The notes beneath the pieces were generated by a model. The model saw only the letters and a program-made list of their open reading frames with translations. It was not told the DNA's origin and did no database searches. This document shows, one piece after another, positions 1 through 9,255 of a stretch of 64,000 bases of DNA (its first letter is position 1; each line of letters begins with the position of its first letter). A program made the translations under genes and the position numbers. Source of the stretch: Brachyspira hyodysenteriae ATCC 27164 (GTDB lineage Bacteria > Spirochaetota > Brachyspiria > Brachyspirales > Brachyspiraceae); NCBI RefSeq assembly GCF_001676785.2, contig NZ_CP015910.2, positions 434,001-498,000 on the forward strand, written 5' to 3'.

Positions 1-686
1 TTTTAAATCTAAAAAAGCAGTGCTATCTTTAAATGGATATAAAAGTATATGTTCTTCAGTAAATATTATATTGATATATTTGTTTATACATTCATCAATG
101 TTTTTTTGATAAGATTGTTCTGAAAACATATTTCTTATTTTTTTATATTAAATACTAATACAGCAGCCGCTATATAACTATATTCAGGATCTTTATAACC
201 TATGTCTGATATGTATTTATATAAATTAGGAAATATTTTTTTTAGATTTTTGTAATATAATTGTTGGCAAATTAAGGAATAATTAGATATATCTATATCA
301 TATATATAATTAATATTATCCAAAACTATTGAGTCAGCATCTATAAATAATACATAATCTAAATCTTTTAATATAAATGGAATATCTAATTTAATAAAAA
401 CACTATAATGCCATAAAGGATGTCCGTTTTTTTTGAATATTTCCTGCCATTTTTTATATTTTTCTATATTATCATAATTTGGCTTATAAAATTTTATTTC
501 AAAATCTTTAATTTCCTTAAGCATTAATAATTTATTTTTGTTTTCTTCTCTTATATTATCTTCAATAATATGAAAATAAAATTTATCATTTTCAGATGAA
601 TTTTTTAATATTGATACTATTAATGTAGCAATATATGTTACGAATTTATCATCTGAAATTAAGCATATATTCATTATTTTATTCAT
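1..686 (-). pseudogene. Family 8 glycosyltransferase, frameshifted in an A7 tract, C-terminus beyond window
   Basis: The first 183 codons (686 down to 135) resemble family 8 glycosyltransferases, which transfer sugars from nucleotide donors onto LPS or glycans. The metal-binding DxD motif is DAD at residues 116-118, inside YVLFIDADS, and the ...AAAVLVFNIKK strand is the usual place for the family's F-N-x-G-x-x-L-x-N motif. The frame then stops at TAA just after a run of seven A (minus strand; T's at 138-144). Adding one base restores an open frame from there to the window edge, reading IRNMFSEQSYQKNIDECI and on through EEHILLYPFKDSTAFLDL, a plausible family continuation. So the gene is either broken, phase-variable by slippage, or carries a homopolymer sequencing error. 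The true C-terminus lies left of base 1. Confidence 0.7.
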
Positions 687-838
687 TATACTTCCAATTA
701 TTTTTTAGTTAAATAAAAAGATTAGACAGATATTTTATATAATTGTGTTGTCTAAATAATTTTATACTAAAAAACATAATAATCTAGAAATAATATTTTA
801 TTAATTATATCAACAATATATAAATAATGCAATAAATT

Positions 839-1747
839 CTAAAATAGAGTAGGAGCTTCTTCTACTACTTTGTTATTATATCTGTTGTAAACGCTGTCTT
901 CAGTATTGAGTTCTTCTTTTGTTTTGTATGTGATATTATATTTTTCTTCTAATGATTTTATTTTTTTATATAGCTTTTCTCTGTACTCATCTTTAAGAAT
1001 GCCGTCAGAATCATAAATATATAGATACTTTTTATAATGTTCAGGAAATACTTGCCTTACGAAGTTGAGATATATTTTTCTGCATTCGCCTCTTAGTTTT
1101 AATGCATCAGCAGCACAGTAATCTATTTCGTACTCTTTTACTTTTTTAAAAATATCTTCTATACTGTCTTCTGTTATAAAAGGCATTATAGGCATAGCAT
1201 GAACGGCAACTATTGCTTTTGTCTTTTTAAACTCTCTAAGCATATTAAATCTTTTCTCTGGGCTTATTACATTAGGTTCTATTAAAGAAGATAACTTTTC
1301 ATCTAATGTTGTTATAGTTGAAGCTATTCTTACAGGCACTATACTTGAAAGCTCATCTATCAAATCAAAATCTCTTAATATTAAATTGCTTTTTGTGGAT
1401 ATGCACATAGGAGTTTTATATCTTATAAGAAGTTTTAAAACATCTCTCATAAGTTTATAATCTTTTTCAGCCTCCTGATAATTATCAGTAACGCTTCCAA
1501 GATTAATAATATCTCTATTCCAATTCCTTGAAGAAAGTTCTTTTTCTAATACTTCGGCAATATTTTTCTTTACGAATATCTCTCCGAAAAAATCTTTTGA
1601 GTTAATATATTTATGAGAATAAACAGCAAAACAGTAATAACATTTATGCAAACATCCTCTGTAAATATTTAAATCATAACAGAATCCGTATTCATTATCT
1701 ATTTTATTTAAAGCCGATTTGCAGTTAATTTCTCTATATTTAAGCAT
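839..1747 (-). CDS. Radical SAM protein of the SPL / Rv2578c-like family
   Basis: This 302-residue protein carries the radical SAM iron-sulfur motif as C32-x3-C36-x2-C39 in YRGCLHKCYYCFAVYSH. That form (NxYRGCxHxCxYCyA) is typical of the spore-photoproduct-lyase-like group annotated as SplB-related or Rv2578c/PA0069 family. Members bind a [4Fe-4S] cluster and cleave S-adenosylmethionine to a 5'-deoxyadenosyl radical, but the substrate of this subgroup is not established. The barrel continues through INLGSVTDNYQ, ISTKSN and VAVHAMPIMPF. The gene stands alone, divergent from rtcB, with a good promoter 46 bp upstream. True spore photoproduct lyase is unlikely because spirochaetes do not sporulate. 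Confidence 0.85.
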   Translation of the reverse strand: MLKYREINCKSALNKIDNEYGFCYDLNIYRGCLHKCYYCFAVYSHKYINSKDFFGEIFVKKNIAEVLEKELSSRNWNRDIINLGSVTDNYQEAEKDYKLMRDVLKLLIRYKTPMCISTKSNLILRDFDLIDELSSIVPVRIASTITTLDEKLSSLIEPNVISPEKRFNMLREFKKTKAIVAVHAMPIMPFITEDSIEDIFKKVKEYEIDYCAADALKLRGECRKIYLNFVRQVFPEHYKKYLYIYDSDGILKDEYREKLYKKIKSLEEKYNITYKTKEELNTEDSVYNRYNNKVVEEAPTLF

Positions 1748-1793
1748 TGATTTTATCTCTTTATCAAATCTGTATTAAAATATTGTGTTTATA

Positions 1794-1821
1794 ATAATAC
1801 TGTATTTTAATATTTTGTCAA
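1794..1821 (-). promoter_or_regulatory. Sigma-70-type promoter for the radical SAM gene
   Basis: On the minus strand a TTGACA (1816-1821) is followed after 16 bp by TATTAT (1794-1799). The gene start is at 1747. Confidence 0.5.
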
Positions 1822-1953
1822 CTTATTATTTATTAATAATATATAAATTAAAAATATGCTTATATTAAAATATAACTTTTTTGACAAATTCTGACATTTC
1901 AATGATTTATAATAAATGGTAGAATATAATTTAATGTAAATGAAGAGGTGTTT

Positions 1954-3132
1954 ATGATAGAGCTTAAAGGAAAATACAATAAAGACTGCAAAATTTTTAC
2001 TGATAATATTGATGAAGAATCTTATTCTGTATTGTATAAAATATTAAATGAAAAAGCCAGTGAAGATGTAAGGATAAGAATAATGCCAGATACCCATTTG
2101 GGCAAAGGAATAGTTGTTGGTTTTACAATGCCATTAACTGACAGAGTAAATCCTTTTCATATAGGTGTTGATATAGGCTGCGGAATGCTCACTTCAAAAT
2201 TAAGCGATGAAATAAAAGATATACCATTAGAAAAGATTGATAAAACTATAAAACAAAATATTCCAATGGGACAAAGCACTCATAAAAAAAGTTTTAATAC
2301 ACTTTTTAATTTTAAAGAACTTAATGAATTAATAAGAAATTTTATACTTAATTATAATAAAAAATTTAATACCAAATTCGAAGTTTTTGAAATAGATAAT
2401 GAGTATATAGAAAAATTATGTCAAAGAGTAGAAATAGATTTAGAAAAATTCCATAACTCTATAGGAACACTCGGCGGAGGAAATCATTTTATAGAAATAG
2501 GCAAATCATCAAACAACGATTATTATATAACCATACATTCAGGTTCTAGAAATTTCGGTAATCAGGTTTGCAGATATCATGCCAAAATAGCTAAAAATAG
2601 TGAAGACTGTTATTTGCATGATAAAGAAATGTTTGATTATTTAATTGATATGGTAATAGCACAATACTATGCAAAAATAAACAGAGATACTATTTTAAAA
2701 ATTATAAAAGATTTATTAAACATAGAAATAGAAAATTCTTTTTCATCTGTGCATAATTTTATTGATTTTGAAGATTTTATCATAAGAAAAGGTGCTATAA
2801 GAAGTTATGAAAATGAAAAAATGATAATACCTTTTAACATGCGTGATGGTATATTAATATGCGAAGGAAAAAGCAATGAAGATTGGAACTGTTCTGCACC
2901 TCATGGAGCTGGAAGGGTTTTATCAAGAGCACAGGCAAAAAATCAGCTGAATATGAGTGAATTTATAGATTCCATGAAAGGAATATATTCAAGCAGTATA
3001 TGCAAAAATACTTTAGATGAATCTCCTATGGCTTATAAAAATCCTAATGAAATAGAAAAATTAATAGAACCCACAGTTAATATTATAGATAAAATAAAAC
3101 CTGTTCTTAATATAAAGTCAACTTCAAAATAA
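1954..3132 (+). CDS. rtcB: RtcB family RNA ligase
   Basis: RtcB joins RNA 2',3'-cyclic phosphate (3'-phosphate) ends to 5'-OH ends using GTP and Mn2+. Family motifs seen in order are HIGVDIGCGM (metal Cys), GTLGGGNHFIEIG, HSGSRNFG and SAPHGAGRVLSRAQA, whose His (residue 317) matches the histidine that is guanylylated. The protein is 392 residues, within the range of shorter bacterial RtcB forms. I place the start at ATG 1954 because GAAGAGG lies just upstream at 1942-1948; an in-frame GTG at 1948 overlaps that site and is less likely. No rtcA, archease or rtcR is next to it, so a role in tRNA repair or stress response is only inferred. Confidence 0.93.
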   Translation: MIELKGKYNKDCKIFTDNIDEESYSVLYKILNEKASEDVRIRIMPDTHLGKGIVVGFTMPLTDRVNPFHIGVDIGCGMLTSKLSDEIKDIPLEKIDKTIKQNIPMGQSTHKKSFNTLFNFKELNELIRNFILNYNKKFNTKFEVFEIDNEYIEKLCQRVEIDLEKFHNSIGTLGGGNHFIEIGKSSNNDYYITIHSGSRNFGNQVCRYHAKIAKNSEDCYLHDKEMFDYLIDMVIAQYYAKINRDTILKIIKDLLNIEIENSFSSVHNFIDFEDFIIRKGAIRSYENEKMIIPFNMRDGILICEGKSNEDWNCSAPHGAGRVLSRAQAKNQLNMSEFIDSMKGIYSSSICKNTLDESPMAYKNPNEIEKLIEPTVNIIDKIKPVLNIKSTSK

Positions 3133-3415
3133 AATTATTATATAGTTTTCTAAAATTATTCTATGTTAAAAATACAAATATATTATGAATATTGAAAATT
3201 TTATGAGAAAAAGCTTTATAAATGATAAAAAAATCTATTATATAGTAATTAAATATAAAATTAATGTTAAAAAATGTATACAATTATGAAAAAATTTATT
3301 ATACTTAATACATGATTTGATATTTTATATGTGATATAAGTATACATAATTCTTTATATTAATTTCATATTTATGATATCAAAAAAAAAAATTCTAATAA
3401 TCTGGAGTTGTTTGT

Positions 3416-5575
3416 ATGAAGGATAAAATTTTCGGTGTACTGCAAAGGGTAGGAAGATCATTCATGCTTCCTATAGCCGTACTTCCTGTAGCAGGTTTAT
3501 TTTTGGGTATAGGTAGTTCATTAACCAATACTACAATGCTTGAAACCTATAATTTGATAGGTATTCTAGGCCCTGGAACTATTGCTTATGATATATTATC
3601 AGTATTAAGTGAGGCAGGAAATATAATATTTGGAAATTTGCCTATTATATTTGCTATGAGTGTAGCTATTGGTATGGCAAAGAAAGAGAAAGAAGTTGCA
3701 GCTTTATCAGGAGCTATAGCATTTTTTGTAATGCATGCTTCTATTGGTAAAATGATAACAGTTATGGGCGGAGCTGATAAACTTTTAGCTGGTTCTACTA
3801 CTAATGTTGTGGGTATACTATCACTTCAAATGGGTGTATTTGGAGGTATTATAGTAGGACTTGGAGTAGCTGCTTTGCATAATAAATATTATACAATAGA
3901 GCTTCCTCAGGTATTATCATTCTTCGGCGGTACAAGATTCGTACCTATAATATCTTCTATAGTATTTTTAGTAGTAGGTATATTGATGTATTATGTATGG
4001 CCTCCTGTACAGGTTGTAATGAATAAATTAGGTGATTTAATAGCTGGTTCAGGTTATATTGGTACTTTATTCTATGGTATCATAGAAAGAGCATTAATAC
4101 CTTTCGGACTTCACCACGTATTCTATACACCTCTATGGCAGACTTCTTTGGGCGGTACTATGATGATAGATGGTAATTTAGTAGAAGGTGCTCAGAATAT
4201 ATTCTTTGCTCAATTAGGATCTCCTACTACAACAGCATTCAGTGTTGAAGCTACTAGATTTATGACAGGTAAATTCCCATTCATGATATTCGGATTACCT
4301 GGCGCTGCTTTAGCTATGTATAGAACTTCTAGACCAGAGAAAAGACAGGTAGTAGGTGCATTACTTTTCTCAGCAGCATTAACAGCAATGCTTACAGGTA
4401 TTACTGAGCCTATAGAGTTTACATTCATATTTGTAGCTCCTATATTCTATGCTATTCACTGTGTACTTGCCGGTATATCTTTCATGCTTATGCATATACT
4501 TCATGTTACAGTAGGTATGACTTTCTCAGGCGGTTTTATAGACTTGTTATTATTCGGAATAATACAAGGTAATGCTAAAACTAATTGGATATGGATTGTA
4601 GTTGTAGGTGCTGCTTATTTCTTCATTTATTATTTCTTATTCTCTACTTTGATTAAAAAATTTGATTGGAAAACTCCAGGAAGAGAACCAGATAGTGAAG
4701 AACCAAAATTATACAGAAGAGCAGATGTTGCTGCTGCTAAGGCTGCTGCAAGCGGAGAATCAGTTGATACAAATCCTTTATTCCAATATGAAGAGGCTCC
4801 TTTAATAACTGCAGGACTTGGAGGAAAGAAAAATATAAGCGATGTTGACTGCTGTGCTACAAGACTTCGTATAACAGTATTTGATCCTTCTAAAGTTGTT
4901 GATGCTACATTAAAAGCAAGCGGTGCTGCAGGTATAATCAAAAAAGGTAATGGTATACAGGTAATATATGGTCCTAAAGTTACTGTAATAAAATCAAGAC
5001 TTGAAGATTATTTACATGATCCTATAAGTGATCAGGAAGTTCAGGCACCAGCAGATACTCCTAAAGCAGAAGAGAAAAAAGAAGAAAAGAAAGAAGCAGT
5101 AAAAACTTCTTCTTCATCTGCAGCATATAAAGTTTATGCTCCTATAAAAGGAAATATAATAAAATTAGAAAGTGTTAAAGATGAAGCATTCTCAAGCGGC
5201 GCTATGGGTAAAGGTATAGCTATTGAACCTAAAGAAGGAAAAGTATATGCTCCTTATGATGGTGTAATAGAAACTGCATTCCCTACAAAACATGCTATAG
5301 GATTAACTTCTGATGATGGTGTTGAATTACTTATACATGTTGGTATGGATACAGTAAAATTAGGCGGTGCTCATTTCATTTCACATATAGAAGAGGGACA
5401 GAAAGTTAAGAAAGGAGATTTATTGTTGGAATTTGATGTTGAAAAAATTAGAGAGGAAGGATATCCTACATTGACTCCTGTAATAGTAACAAATTCTGAT
5501 GATTATACAGATGTTATTACTATTAATGCAGCTTCTGTTAATGTTGGTGATGATTTGATTGAAGTAAAAAAATAA
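3416..5575 (+). CDS. PTS glucose/N-acetylglucosamine-type EIICBA
   Basis: A 719-residue single-chain phosphotransferase permease that imports and phosphorylates a hexose. EIIC fills about residues 1-410 (opening with VGRSFMLPIAVLPVAGL, with later GITEPIEFTF and GMTFSGGFIDLLLFGI motifs). EIIB is about 455-530 with the phospho-Cys at 480 in DCCATRLR. After an Ala/Glu/Lys-rich linker, EIIA occupies about 565-719 with H626 and the phospho-acceptor H641 in LLIHVGMDTV. The SGGFIDLLLFG segment is closer to NagE-type than to PtsG-type permeases, so GlcNAc is possible; substrate is not fixed by sequence alone. ATG 3416 follows TGGAG. EI and HPr are not in this window. The gene is monocistronic, closed by a strong terminator. 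Confidence 0.93.
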   Translation: MKDKIFGVLQRVGRSFMLPIAVLPVAGLFLGIGSSLTNTTMLETYNLIGILGPGTIAYDILSVLSEAGNIIFGNLPIIFAMSVAIGMAKKEKEVAALSGAIAFFVMHASIGKMITVMGGADKLLAGSTTNVVGILSLQMGVFGGIIVGLGVAALHNKYYTIELPQVLSFFGGTRFVPIISSIVFLVVGILMYYVWPPVQVVMNKLGDLIAGSGYIGTLFYGIIERALIPFGLHHVFYTPLWQTSLGGTMMIDGNLVEGAQNIFFAQLGSPTTTAFSVEATRFMTGKFPFMIFGLPGAALAMYRTSRPEKRQVVGALLFSAALTAMLTGITEPIEFTFIFVAPIFYAIHCVLAGISFMLMHILHVTVGMTFSGGFIDLLLFGIIQGNAKTNWIWIVVVGAAYFFIYYFLFSTLIKKFDWKTPGREPDSEEPKLYRRADVAAAKAAASGESVDTNPLFQYEEAPLITAGLGGKKNISDVDCCATRLRITVFDPSKVVDATLKASGAAGIIKKGNGIQVIYGPKVTVIKSRLEDYLHDPISDQEVQAPADTPKAEEKKEEKKEAVKTSSSSAAYKVYAPIKGNIIKLESVKDEAFSSGAMGKGIAIEPKEGKVYAPYDGVIETAFPTKHAIGLTSDDGVELLIHVGMDTVKLGGAHFISHIEEGQKVKKGDLLLEFDVEKIREEGYPTLTPVIVTNSDDYTDVITINAASVNVGDDLIEVKK

Positions 5576-5600
5576 TAAAATAACATTATGAAAATTTCAG

Positions 5601-5628
5601 GGGGGCTTAATAATAAGCCCCCTTTTTT
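5601..5628 (+). terminator. Rho-independent terminator after PTS gene
   Basis: A 9-bp perfect stem GGGGGCTTA/TAAGCCCCC (5601-5609, 5614-5622) with a 4-nt loop is followed by six T. Confidence 0.92.
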
Positions 5629-5734
5629 ATGGAAAATTAAATAGTATTGATAAATTGTAAAAAAAAATCGCTTGACAATAAAAAAATAAAAAGTTATACT
5701 ATTTCAAAGTTTTATTTATTTGGAGAAATTATTT

Positions 5735-7534
5735 ATGGAAAAAAAGAAGTACGTCTTAATGCTCAAATTCTTAATTCCCTTTGCAATATTTATAATAATA
5801 GTTGTTATAGGTTTAATGTTATATTTTATTCCTAGATATAAAAAAGAATTTTTATTAGAAATAGAATCTAATATTTATAAGAAAGAATCTTCAGTTTCTT
5901 CTTGGCTTAGTTATTTTTATTCAGAAATAGATGTTTTATCTTCATATTGTAAGTATGAAACAGATTATAATCAAATGCTTGATTCTTTTAAAGAATTGGA
6001 AAAAATAAAAGATGAAATTAGTAATATACACTTTAGCGGTACAGTAGGATATAAATACGGAGGACTATTAGTTATAGTATATCGAGATAATATAGAAGGA
6101 TTTGATCAAACTACAAGAGAATGGTATATAGAGGCTGTAAAAAATCCTTCTTCTATTTATTTAAGTGCTCCATATCAAGATGCTGAAACAAAGGAAACAG
6201 TTATAACCATATCTAAAGCTATTTTTGAAAATAATCAGCTTAAGGGAGTAGTTGGATTAGATATATCTTTTAGTAAAATATCTAAGGTATTAACTGCTGA
6301 TAAAGACAATAAATTTTTTATAGCATTAGATGACGGAAGATTTATTACGCATACAGATTCAAATTTATTATTTAATGATCAAAGAAATATTTATACAGAA
6401 TTGAATGCTCCTAAACTTAATGGTGAAATTTATAATGTTATATTAGGTAAAAAAGAGTGGACAGCTGTTTATACTATACCTAATACTCCTTGGCTTCTTG
6501 TTGGAAATGGAAGTTCTGTAAGCCTTGCAAATAAAACACTTACATTATCTATTATAATGGTAATAGTAGCAATAGGTTTTTTAGTGATTCAGTTTATGCT
6601 TGTTCTATTAAATGTTAATCCTTTATCTCAAACTTTAGACAGAGCCATAGAAGTTATTAAGAATATGACTAATAAACATTTTAATGCTGTATTTGATGAA
6701 AGATTATTAAATAAATCAGATCAGACAGGTGTTTTAGTTAATTCCATTAAGGATATGCAAAAATCTCTTGGAGATTCTATTCATTTCTTTCAAGAATCTC
6801 TTAATTTTATCAATCATGAAATAGATGCTGTATCAGATGGAACTGTAAATTTAGCAGATAGAAGTAATACTCAGGCTAGCTCTCTTGAAGAATTATCAAG
6901 CCTTATAGAATCATTGTCAACATCTCTTGATGAAACTAATGTGCATTCTGAAGATGCTAGAAATATGAGTGCTAAAGTTGCGGATGCTACAAAGGTAGGT
7001 GTTGAATCTTCTTCTGAAATTACCAGCAGTATGAATGAGATATTAGAATCTAGTAAGAAAATATCAGACATGACTAAACTTATACAATCTATTGCTTTTC
7101 AAACAAATATATTGGCTTTGAATGCAGCAGTTGAGGCAGCTCGTGCTGGAGAACAAGGTAAAGGTTTTGCTGTTGTAGCTAGTGAGATACGTTCTCTTGC
7201 TCAGAATGTAGATGAAACAGCTAAAAACATTACTACTACAATAAATGATGCTTTAACTAAAGTAGAGATAGGAAATAAAGCTGTGGAAAATTCTTCTAAA
7301 ATACTTTCTGAAATTGAAACTTTGGCTCAAGATATGCTTAATAAATTAACTTCTATATCAGAACGTGCTGTAATAGAAGCAGATAGTATTAATCAGATAA
7401 ATGTTTCTGTAAGACAGCTTAATTCTATAACAAGTGAAAATAGTACATTGGCTGAATCTAATGCAAACTCTACTAAAGAAGTAAGAGAAAAAATAGAGAA
7501 TATGGTTGATCGTATTAGTAGTTTTAAATTTTAA
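5735..7534 (+). CDS. Methyl-accepting chemotaxis protein with dCACHE-type sensor
   Basis: A 599-residue receptor that relays ligand binding in the periplasm to CheA/CheW. Transmembrane helix 1 is about residues 8-30, followed by an extracytoplasmic dCACHE-like domain (motifs [25 protein letters not shown] and [11 protein letters not shown], typical of amino-acid or organic-acid sensors). Helix 2 lies around 270-292, then a cytoplasmic coiled coil whose hairpin tip contains [20 protein letters not shown] and [16 protein letters not shown] (about 452-490). There is no C-terminal CheR-binding pentapeptide. ATG 5735 is preferred because GGAGA sits at 5722-5726; an upstream in-frame TTG at 5720 overlaps that site. 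The ligand is unknown. Confidence 0.95.
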   Translation: MEKKKYVLMLKFLIPFAIFIIIVVIGLMLYFIPRYKKEFLLEIESNIYKKESSVSSWLSYFYSEIDVLSSYCKYETDYNQMLDSFKELEKIKDEISNIHFSGTVGYKYGGLLVIVYRDNIEGFDQTTREWYIEAVKNPSSIYLSAPYQDAETKETVITISKAIFENNQLKGVVGLDISFSKISKVLTADKDNKFFIALDDGRFITHTDSNLLFNDQRNIYTELNAPKLNGEIYNVILGKKEWTAVYTIPNTPWLLVGNGSSVSLANKTLTLSIIMVIVAIGFLVIQFMLVLLNVNPLSQTLDRAIEVIKNMTNKHFNAVFDERLLNKSDQTGVLVNSIKDMQKSLGDSIHFFQESLNFINHEIDAVSDGTVNLADRSNTQASSLEELSSLIESLSTSLDETNVHSEDARNMSAKVADATKVGVESSSEITSSMNEILESSKKISDMTKLIQSIAFQTNILALNAAVEAARAGEQGKGFAVVASEIRSLAQNVDETAKNITTTINDALTKVEIGNKAVENSSKILSEIETLAQDMLNKLTSISERAVIEADSINQINVSVRQLNSITSENSTLAESNANSTKEVREKIENMVDRISSFKF

Positions 7535-7556
7535 TTGAATATTATTTCATTTATAA

Positions 7557-7586
7557 AAAGAAATGGCTTTTAATAGTCATTTCTTT
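7557..7586. terminator. Bidirectional terminator between convergent genes
   Basis: Stem AAAGAAATGGCT (7557-7568) pairs with AGTCATTTCTTT (7575-7586) with one wobble pair, flanked by A's on the left and T's on the right, so it can serve the chemotaxis gene and the opposing acetyltransferase gene. Confidence 0.8.
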
Positions 7587-7588
7587 TT

Positions 7589-8128
7589 TTATATATTTTC
7601 AGCACAGAATATATAATGCGGCATATCAATATTATAATAATGTTTTACTATATTATCTATTATCTTCATACCGTTTCTTATTGCAACTTTTTGTGATGAT
7701 TTATTATTGTCTCTTATTATAGAATATACTCTTTTTTCTTTTAGAACATTAAAAGCATAATTTTTACAGGCAATTGCAGCCTCTGTTGCAAATCCTTTAT
7801 GCCAGTAATTTTTATTGAATAAGTATCCTATTTCAAGAAGCTCATAGGAATCATATATTTTTTTATCTACTTTTTGTATTGTAAGTCCGCATTGTCCTAT
7901 AAACTCATTATTTTCTTTTAGTATACAAGCCCATAGGCCAAATCCATAAGTTTTATATCTATTTATTTGATTATTAAACCATTGATTTACTTCATCATCA
8001 GAAAAAGCATGCTCATAAGCGTACATAGTTTCTTTATCTTGAAGTATTGATGATAATCCTGCATAATCGAATTTATTATATTCTAATTCTCTTAAAATAA
8101 GTCTCTCTGTTTCTAGTATTCTTTTCAT
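7589..8128 (-). CDS. GNAT family N-acetyltransferase (RimJ/RimL-like)
   Basis: This 179-residue protein begins ETERLILRELEYNKFD, the usual opening of RimJ/RimL-type acetyltransferases, and continues with the strand FGLWACILKENNEFIGQCGL, YELLEIGYLFNKNYWHKGFATEA (the acetyl-CoA binding region, Q/RxxGxG-like in degenerate form) and RNGMKIID near the end. Such enzymes move an acetyl group from acetyl-CoA to an amine, often a protein N-terminus or a small molecule. The substrate cannot be told. The gene stands alone, convergent with the chemotaxis receptor. Confidence 0.9.
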   Translation of the reverse strand: MKRILETERLILRELEYNKFDYAGLSSILQDKETMYAYEHAFSDDEVNQWFNNQINRYKTYGFGLWACILKENNEFIGQCGLTIQKVDKKIYDSYELLEIGYLFNKNYWHKGFATEAAIACKNYAFNVLKEKRVYSIIRDNNKSSQKVAIRNGMKIIDNIVKHYYNIDMPHYIFCAENI

Positions 8129-8188
8129 AAATTATAAAACTAAATAAAAGTATTTTAGAAAAAATGATATTAAAAATTTATTTTTAAT

Positions 8189-8504
8189 CCCACCCTATAT
8201 ATTTATTGTTCATTTTAGAATTTTTAGCTATCGTTCTTTTATAGTATTTTCTGTAATTATAAATCCCACCCAAAATTTTATTAATGTTATTGTCTTTAAA
8301 CCGCACGCAGAGCGGCACTATAAATATAAATTAATTAATAATAACATATAAACTATATAATAAATTTTATTCACCGTGCGTTGAATAGATAGAAAATTTA
8401 ATTTAAGCTTGGGCGGATGTTTATATATTCTTATTTTGTATATAAGAAATAATGAATTAAAACTGCATATAATTTAATAAGGAAAAAGGGCGGGCATATG
8501 TAAT
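8189..8504. repeat. Dispersed GC-box inverted-repeat element, copy A
   Basis: A 316-bp stretch with an ordered set of short GC-rich boxes in AT-rich DNA: CCCACCC at 8189 and 8265 (76 apart), a centre with CCGCACGC (8301) and ACCGTGCGTTGAATAG (8373-8388), then GGGCGG at 8411 and GGGCGGG at 8488 (77 apart) ending in CATATGTAAT. The left boxes are the reverse complement of the right boxes, so the whole is a large imperfect palindrome. The same layout recurs at 29303-29610, and a half copy lies at 63475-63565. It fills most of the gene-free stretch 8129-8520. No open frame of note is seen inside it. Confidence 0.75.
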
Positions 8505-8540
8505 AGTAATAAAAAAATATAGTTTTTTGTTTTTTAGGTA

Positions 8541-8577
8541 TTGACAAAGTTTTAAAATATGTTAGAATATACTAACA
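8541..8577 (+). promoter_or_regulatory. Promoter with overlapping TGTTAG/CTAACA palindrome
   Basis: TTGACA (8541-8546), 16 bp, TAGAAT (8563-8568). An inverted repeat TGTTAG-AATATA-CTAACA (8560-8577) covers the -10 box, and a third TGTTAG follows at 8580-8585, as expected of an operator. Nearest downstream signal is the terminator at 8666-8700, not a gene. Confidence 0.55.
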
Positions 8578-8700
8578 AATGTTAGAAAGCATTGATAAAG
8601 TCAACAACTTTGTATCCCTAAATTGATACAATATATTTTATAACCTTCATTTAATTAAACTGTACGCCCCCTAATAATAAATAGGGGGCAATATTTTTTT
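8575..8700 (+). ncRNA. Candidate small RNA of about 125 nt
   Basis: A good promoter at 8541-8568 and a strong terminator at 8666-8700 frame about 125 nt with no ORF longer than about ten codons. Short hairpins are possible: AAAGT/ACTTT around 8597-8612 and GTATC/GATAC around 8613-8630. The terminator stem is GCCCCCTA (8666-8673) with TAGGGGGC (8682-8689) and a T7 tract. I do not recognise it as a known RNA family. Confidence 0.35.
8666..8700 (+). terminator. Strong intrinsic terminator
   Basis: 8-bp perfect stem GCCCCCTA/TAGGGGGC with an 8-nt loop, followed by seven T (8694-8700). Confidence 0.88.
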
Positions 8701-8805
8701 ATTAAATATAAAAAATAAATATAGCAAATTATTTTTTATAGATTATAATATTTTATCAATAAAAAAAATTTTATAGATAAACAAATGGAGGATTAAAATA
8801 TCATT

Positions 8806-9174
8806 ATGAAAGCTATAACAACTATAGTATTACTTATATTGTCAAATACATTTATGACAATAGCTTGGTATGGACATTTAAAATTCAGTGAAATGAAAGG
8901 TTTTGCTAAATTATCACTTCCTTTAATTATATTAATAAGTTGGGGTATTGCTTTATTTGAATATTGTTTTCAAGTTCCAGCAAATAGAATAGGATTCCAA
9001 GGAAATGGAGGACCTTTTTCATTAATGCAGCTTAAAGTCATGCAGGAAGTTATTACATTAACTATATTTACTATTTTTACTGTTGTATTTTTCAAAACAG
9101 AAACTTTAAGAATAAATCATTTTATAGGTTTTTTATGTTTGATATTAGCAGTATTCTTCATTTTCAAGAAATAG
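8806..9174 (+). CDS. DMT-superfamily DUF486 membrane protein
   Basis: A 122-residue inner-membrane protein with about four hydrophobic helices (residues 4-20, 33-52, 78-98, 101-120). The central motif EYCFQVPANRIG and the following QLKVMQEVITLTIF match the DUF486/DMT_6 family of small drug/metabolite-transporter-like proteins of unknown substrate. The likely ribosome site GGAGG (8787-8791) lies 14 nt before ATG 8806, longer than usual. A terminator closes it from the right. Confidence 0.88.
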   Translation: MKAITTIVLLILSNTFMTIAWYGHLKFSEMKGFAKLSLPLIILISWGIALFEYCFQVPANRIGFQGNGGPFSLMQLKVMQEVITLTIFTIFTVVFFKTETLRINHFIGFLCLILAVFFIFKK

Positions 9175-9204
9175 TAATTATCATTATATAAAAAAGATAT
9201 AATA

Positions 9205-9240
9205 AAAGGCAATTATATAAAATATAATTGCCTTTATTTT
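9205..9240. terminator. Bidirectional terminator
   Basis: A perfect 14-bp stem AAAGGCAATTATAT/ATATAATTGCCTTT (9205-9218, 9222-9235) with a 3-nt loop separates the convergent DUF486 and foldase genes; T-rich on the right and A-rich on the left. Confidence 0.85.
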
Positions 9241-9255
9241 ATTGATGATTTTTTA

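Noticed and set aside
3133-3415. Riboswitch or antiterminator site upstream of the PTS gene
   Set aside because: The leader is plain AT-rich DNA; I found no hairpin plus T tract or RAT-like sequence good enough to claim.
5647-5835. A 62-codon frame overlapping the start of the chemotaxis receptor
   Set aside because: Out of frame with the receptor, no ribosome site, no family features.
8189-8504. Insertion sequence with transposase
   Set aside because: No transposase-like ORF lies in or near any of the three copies; only the repeat is supported.
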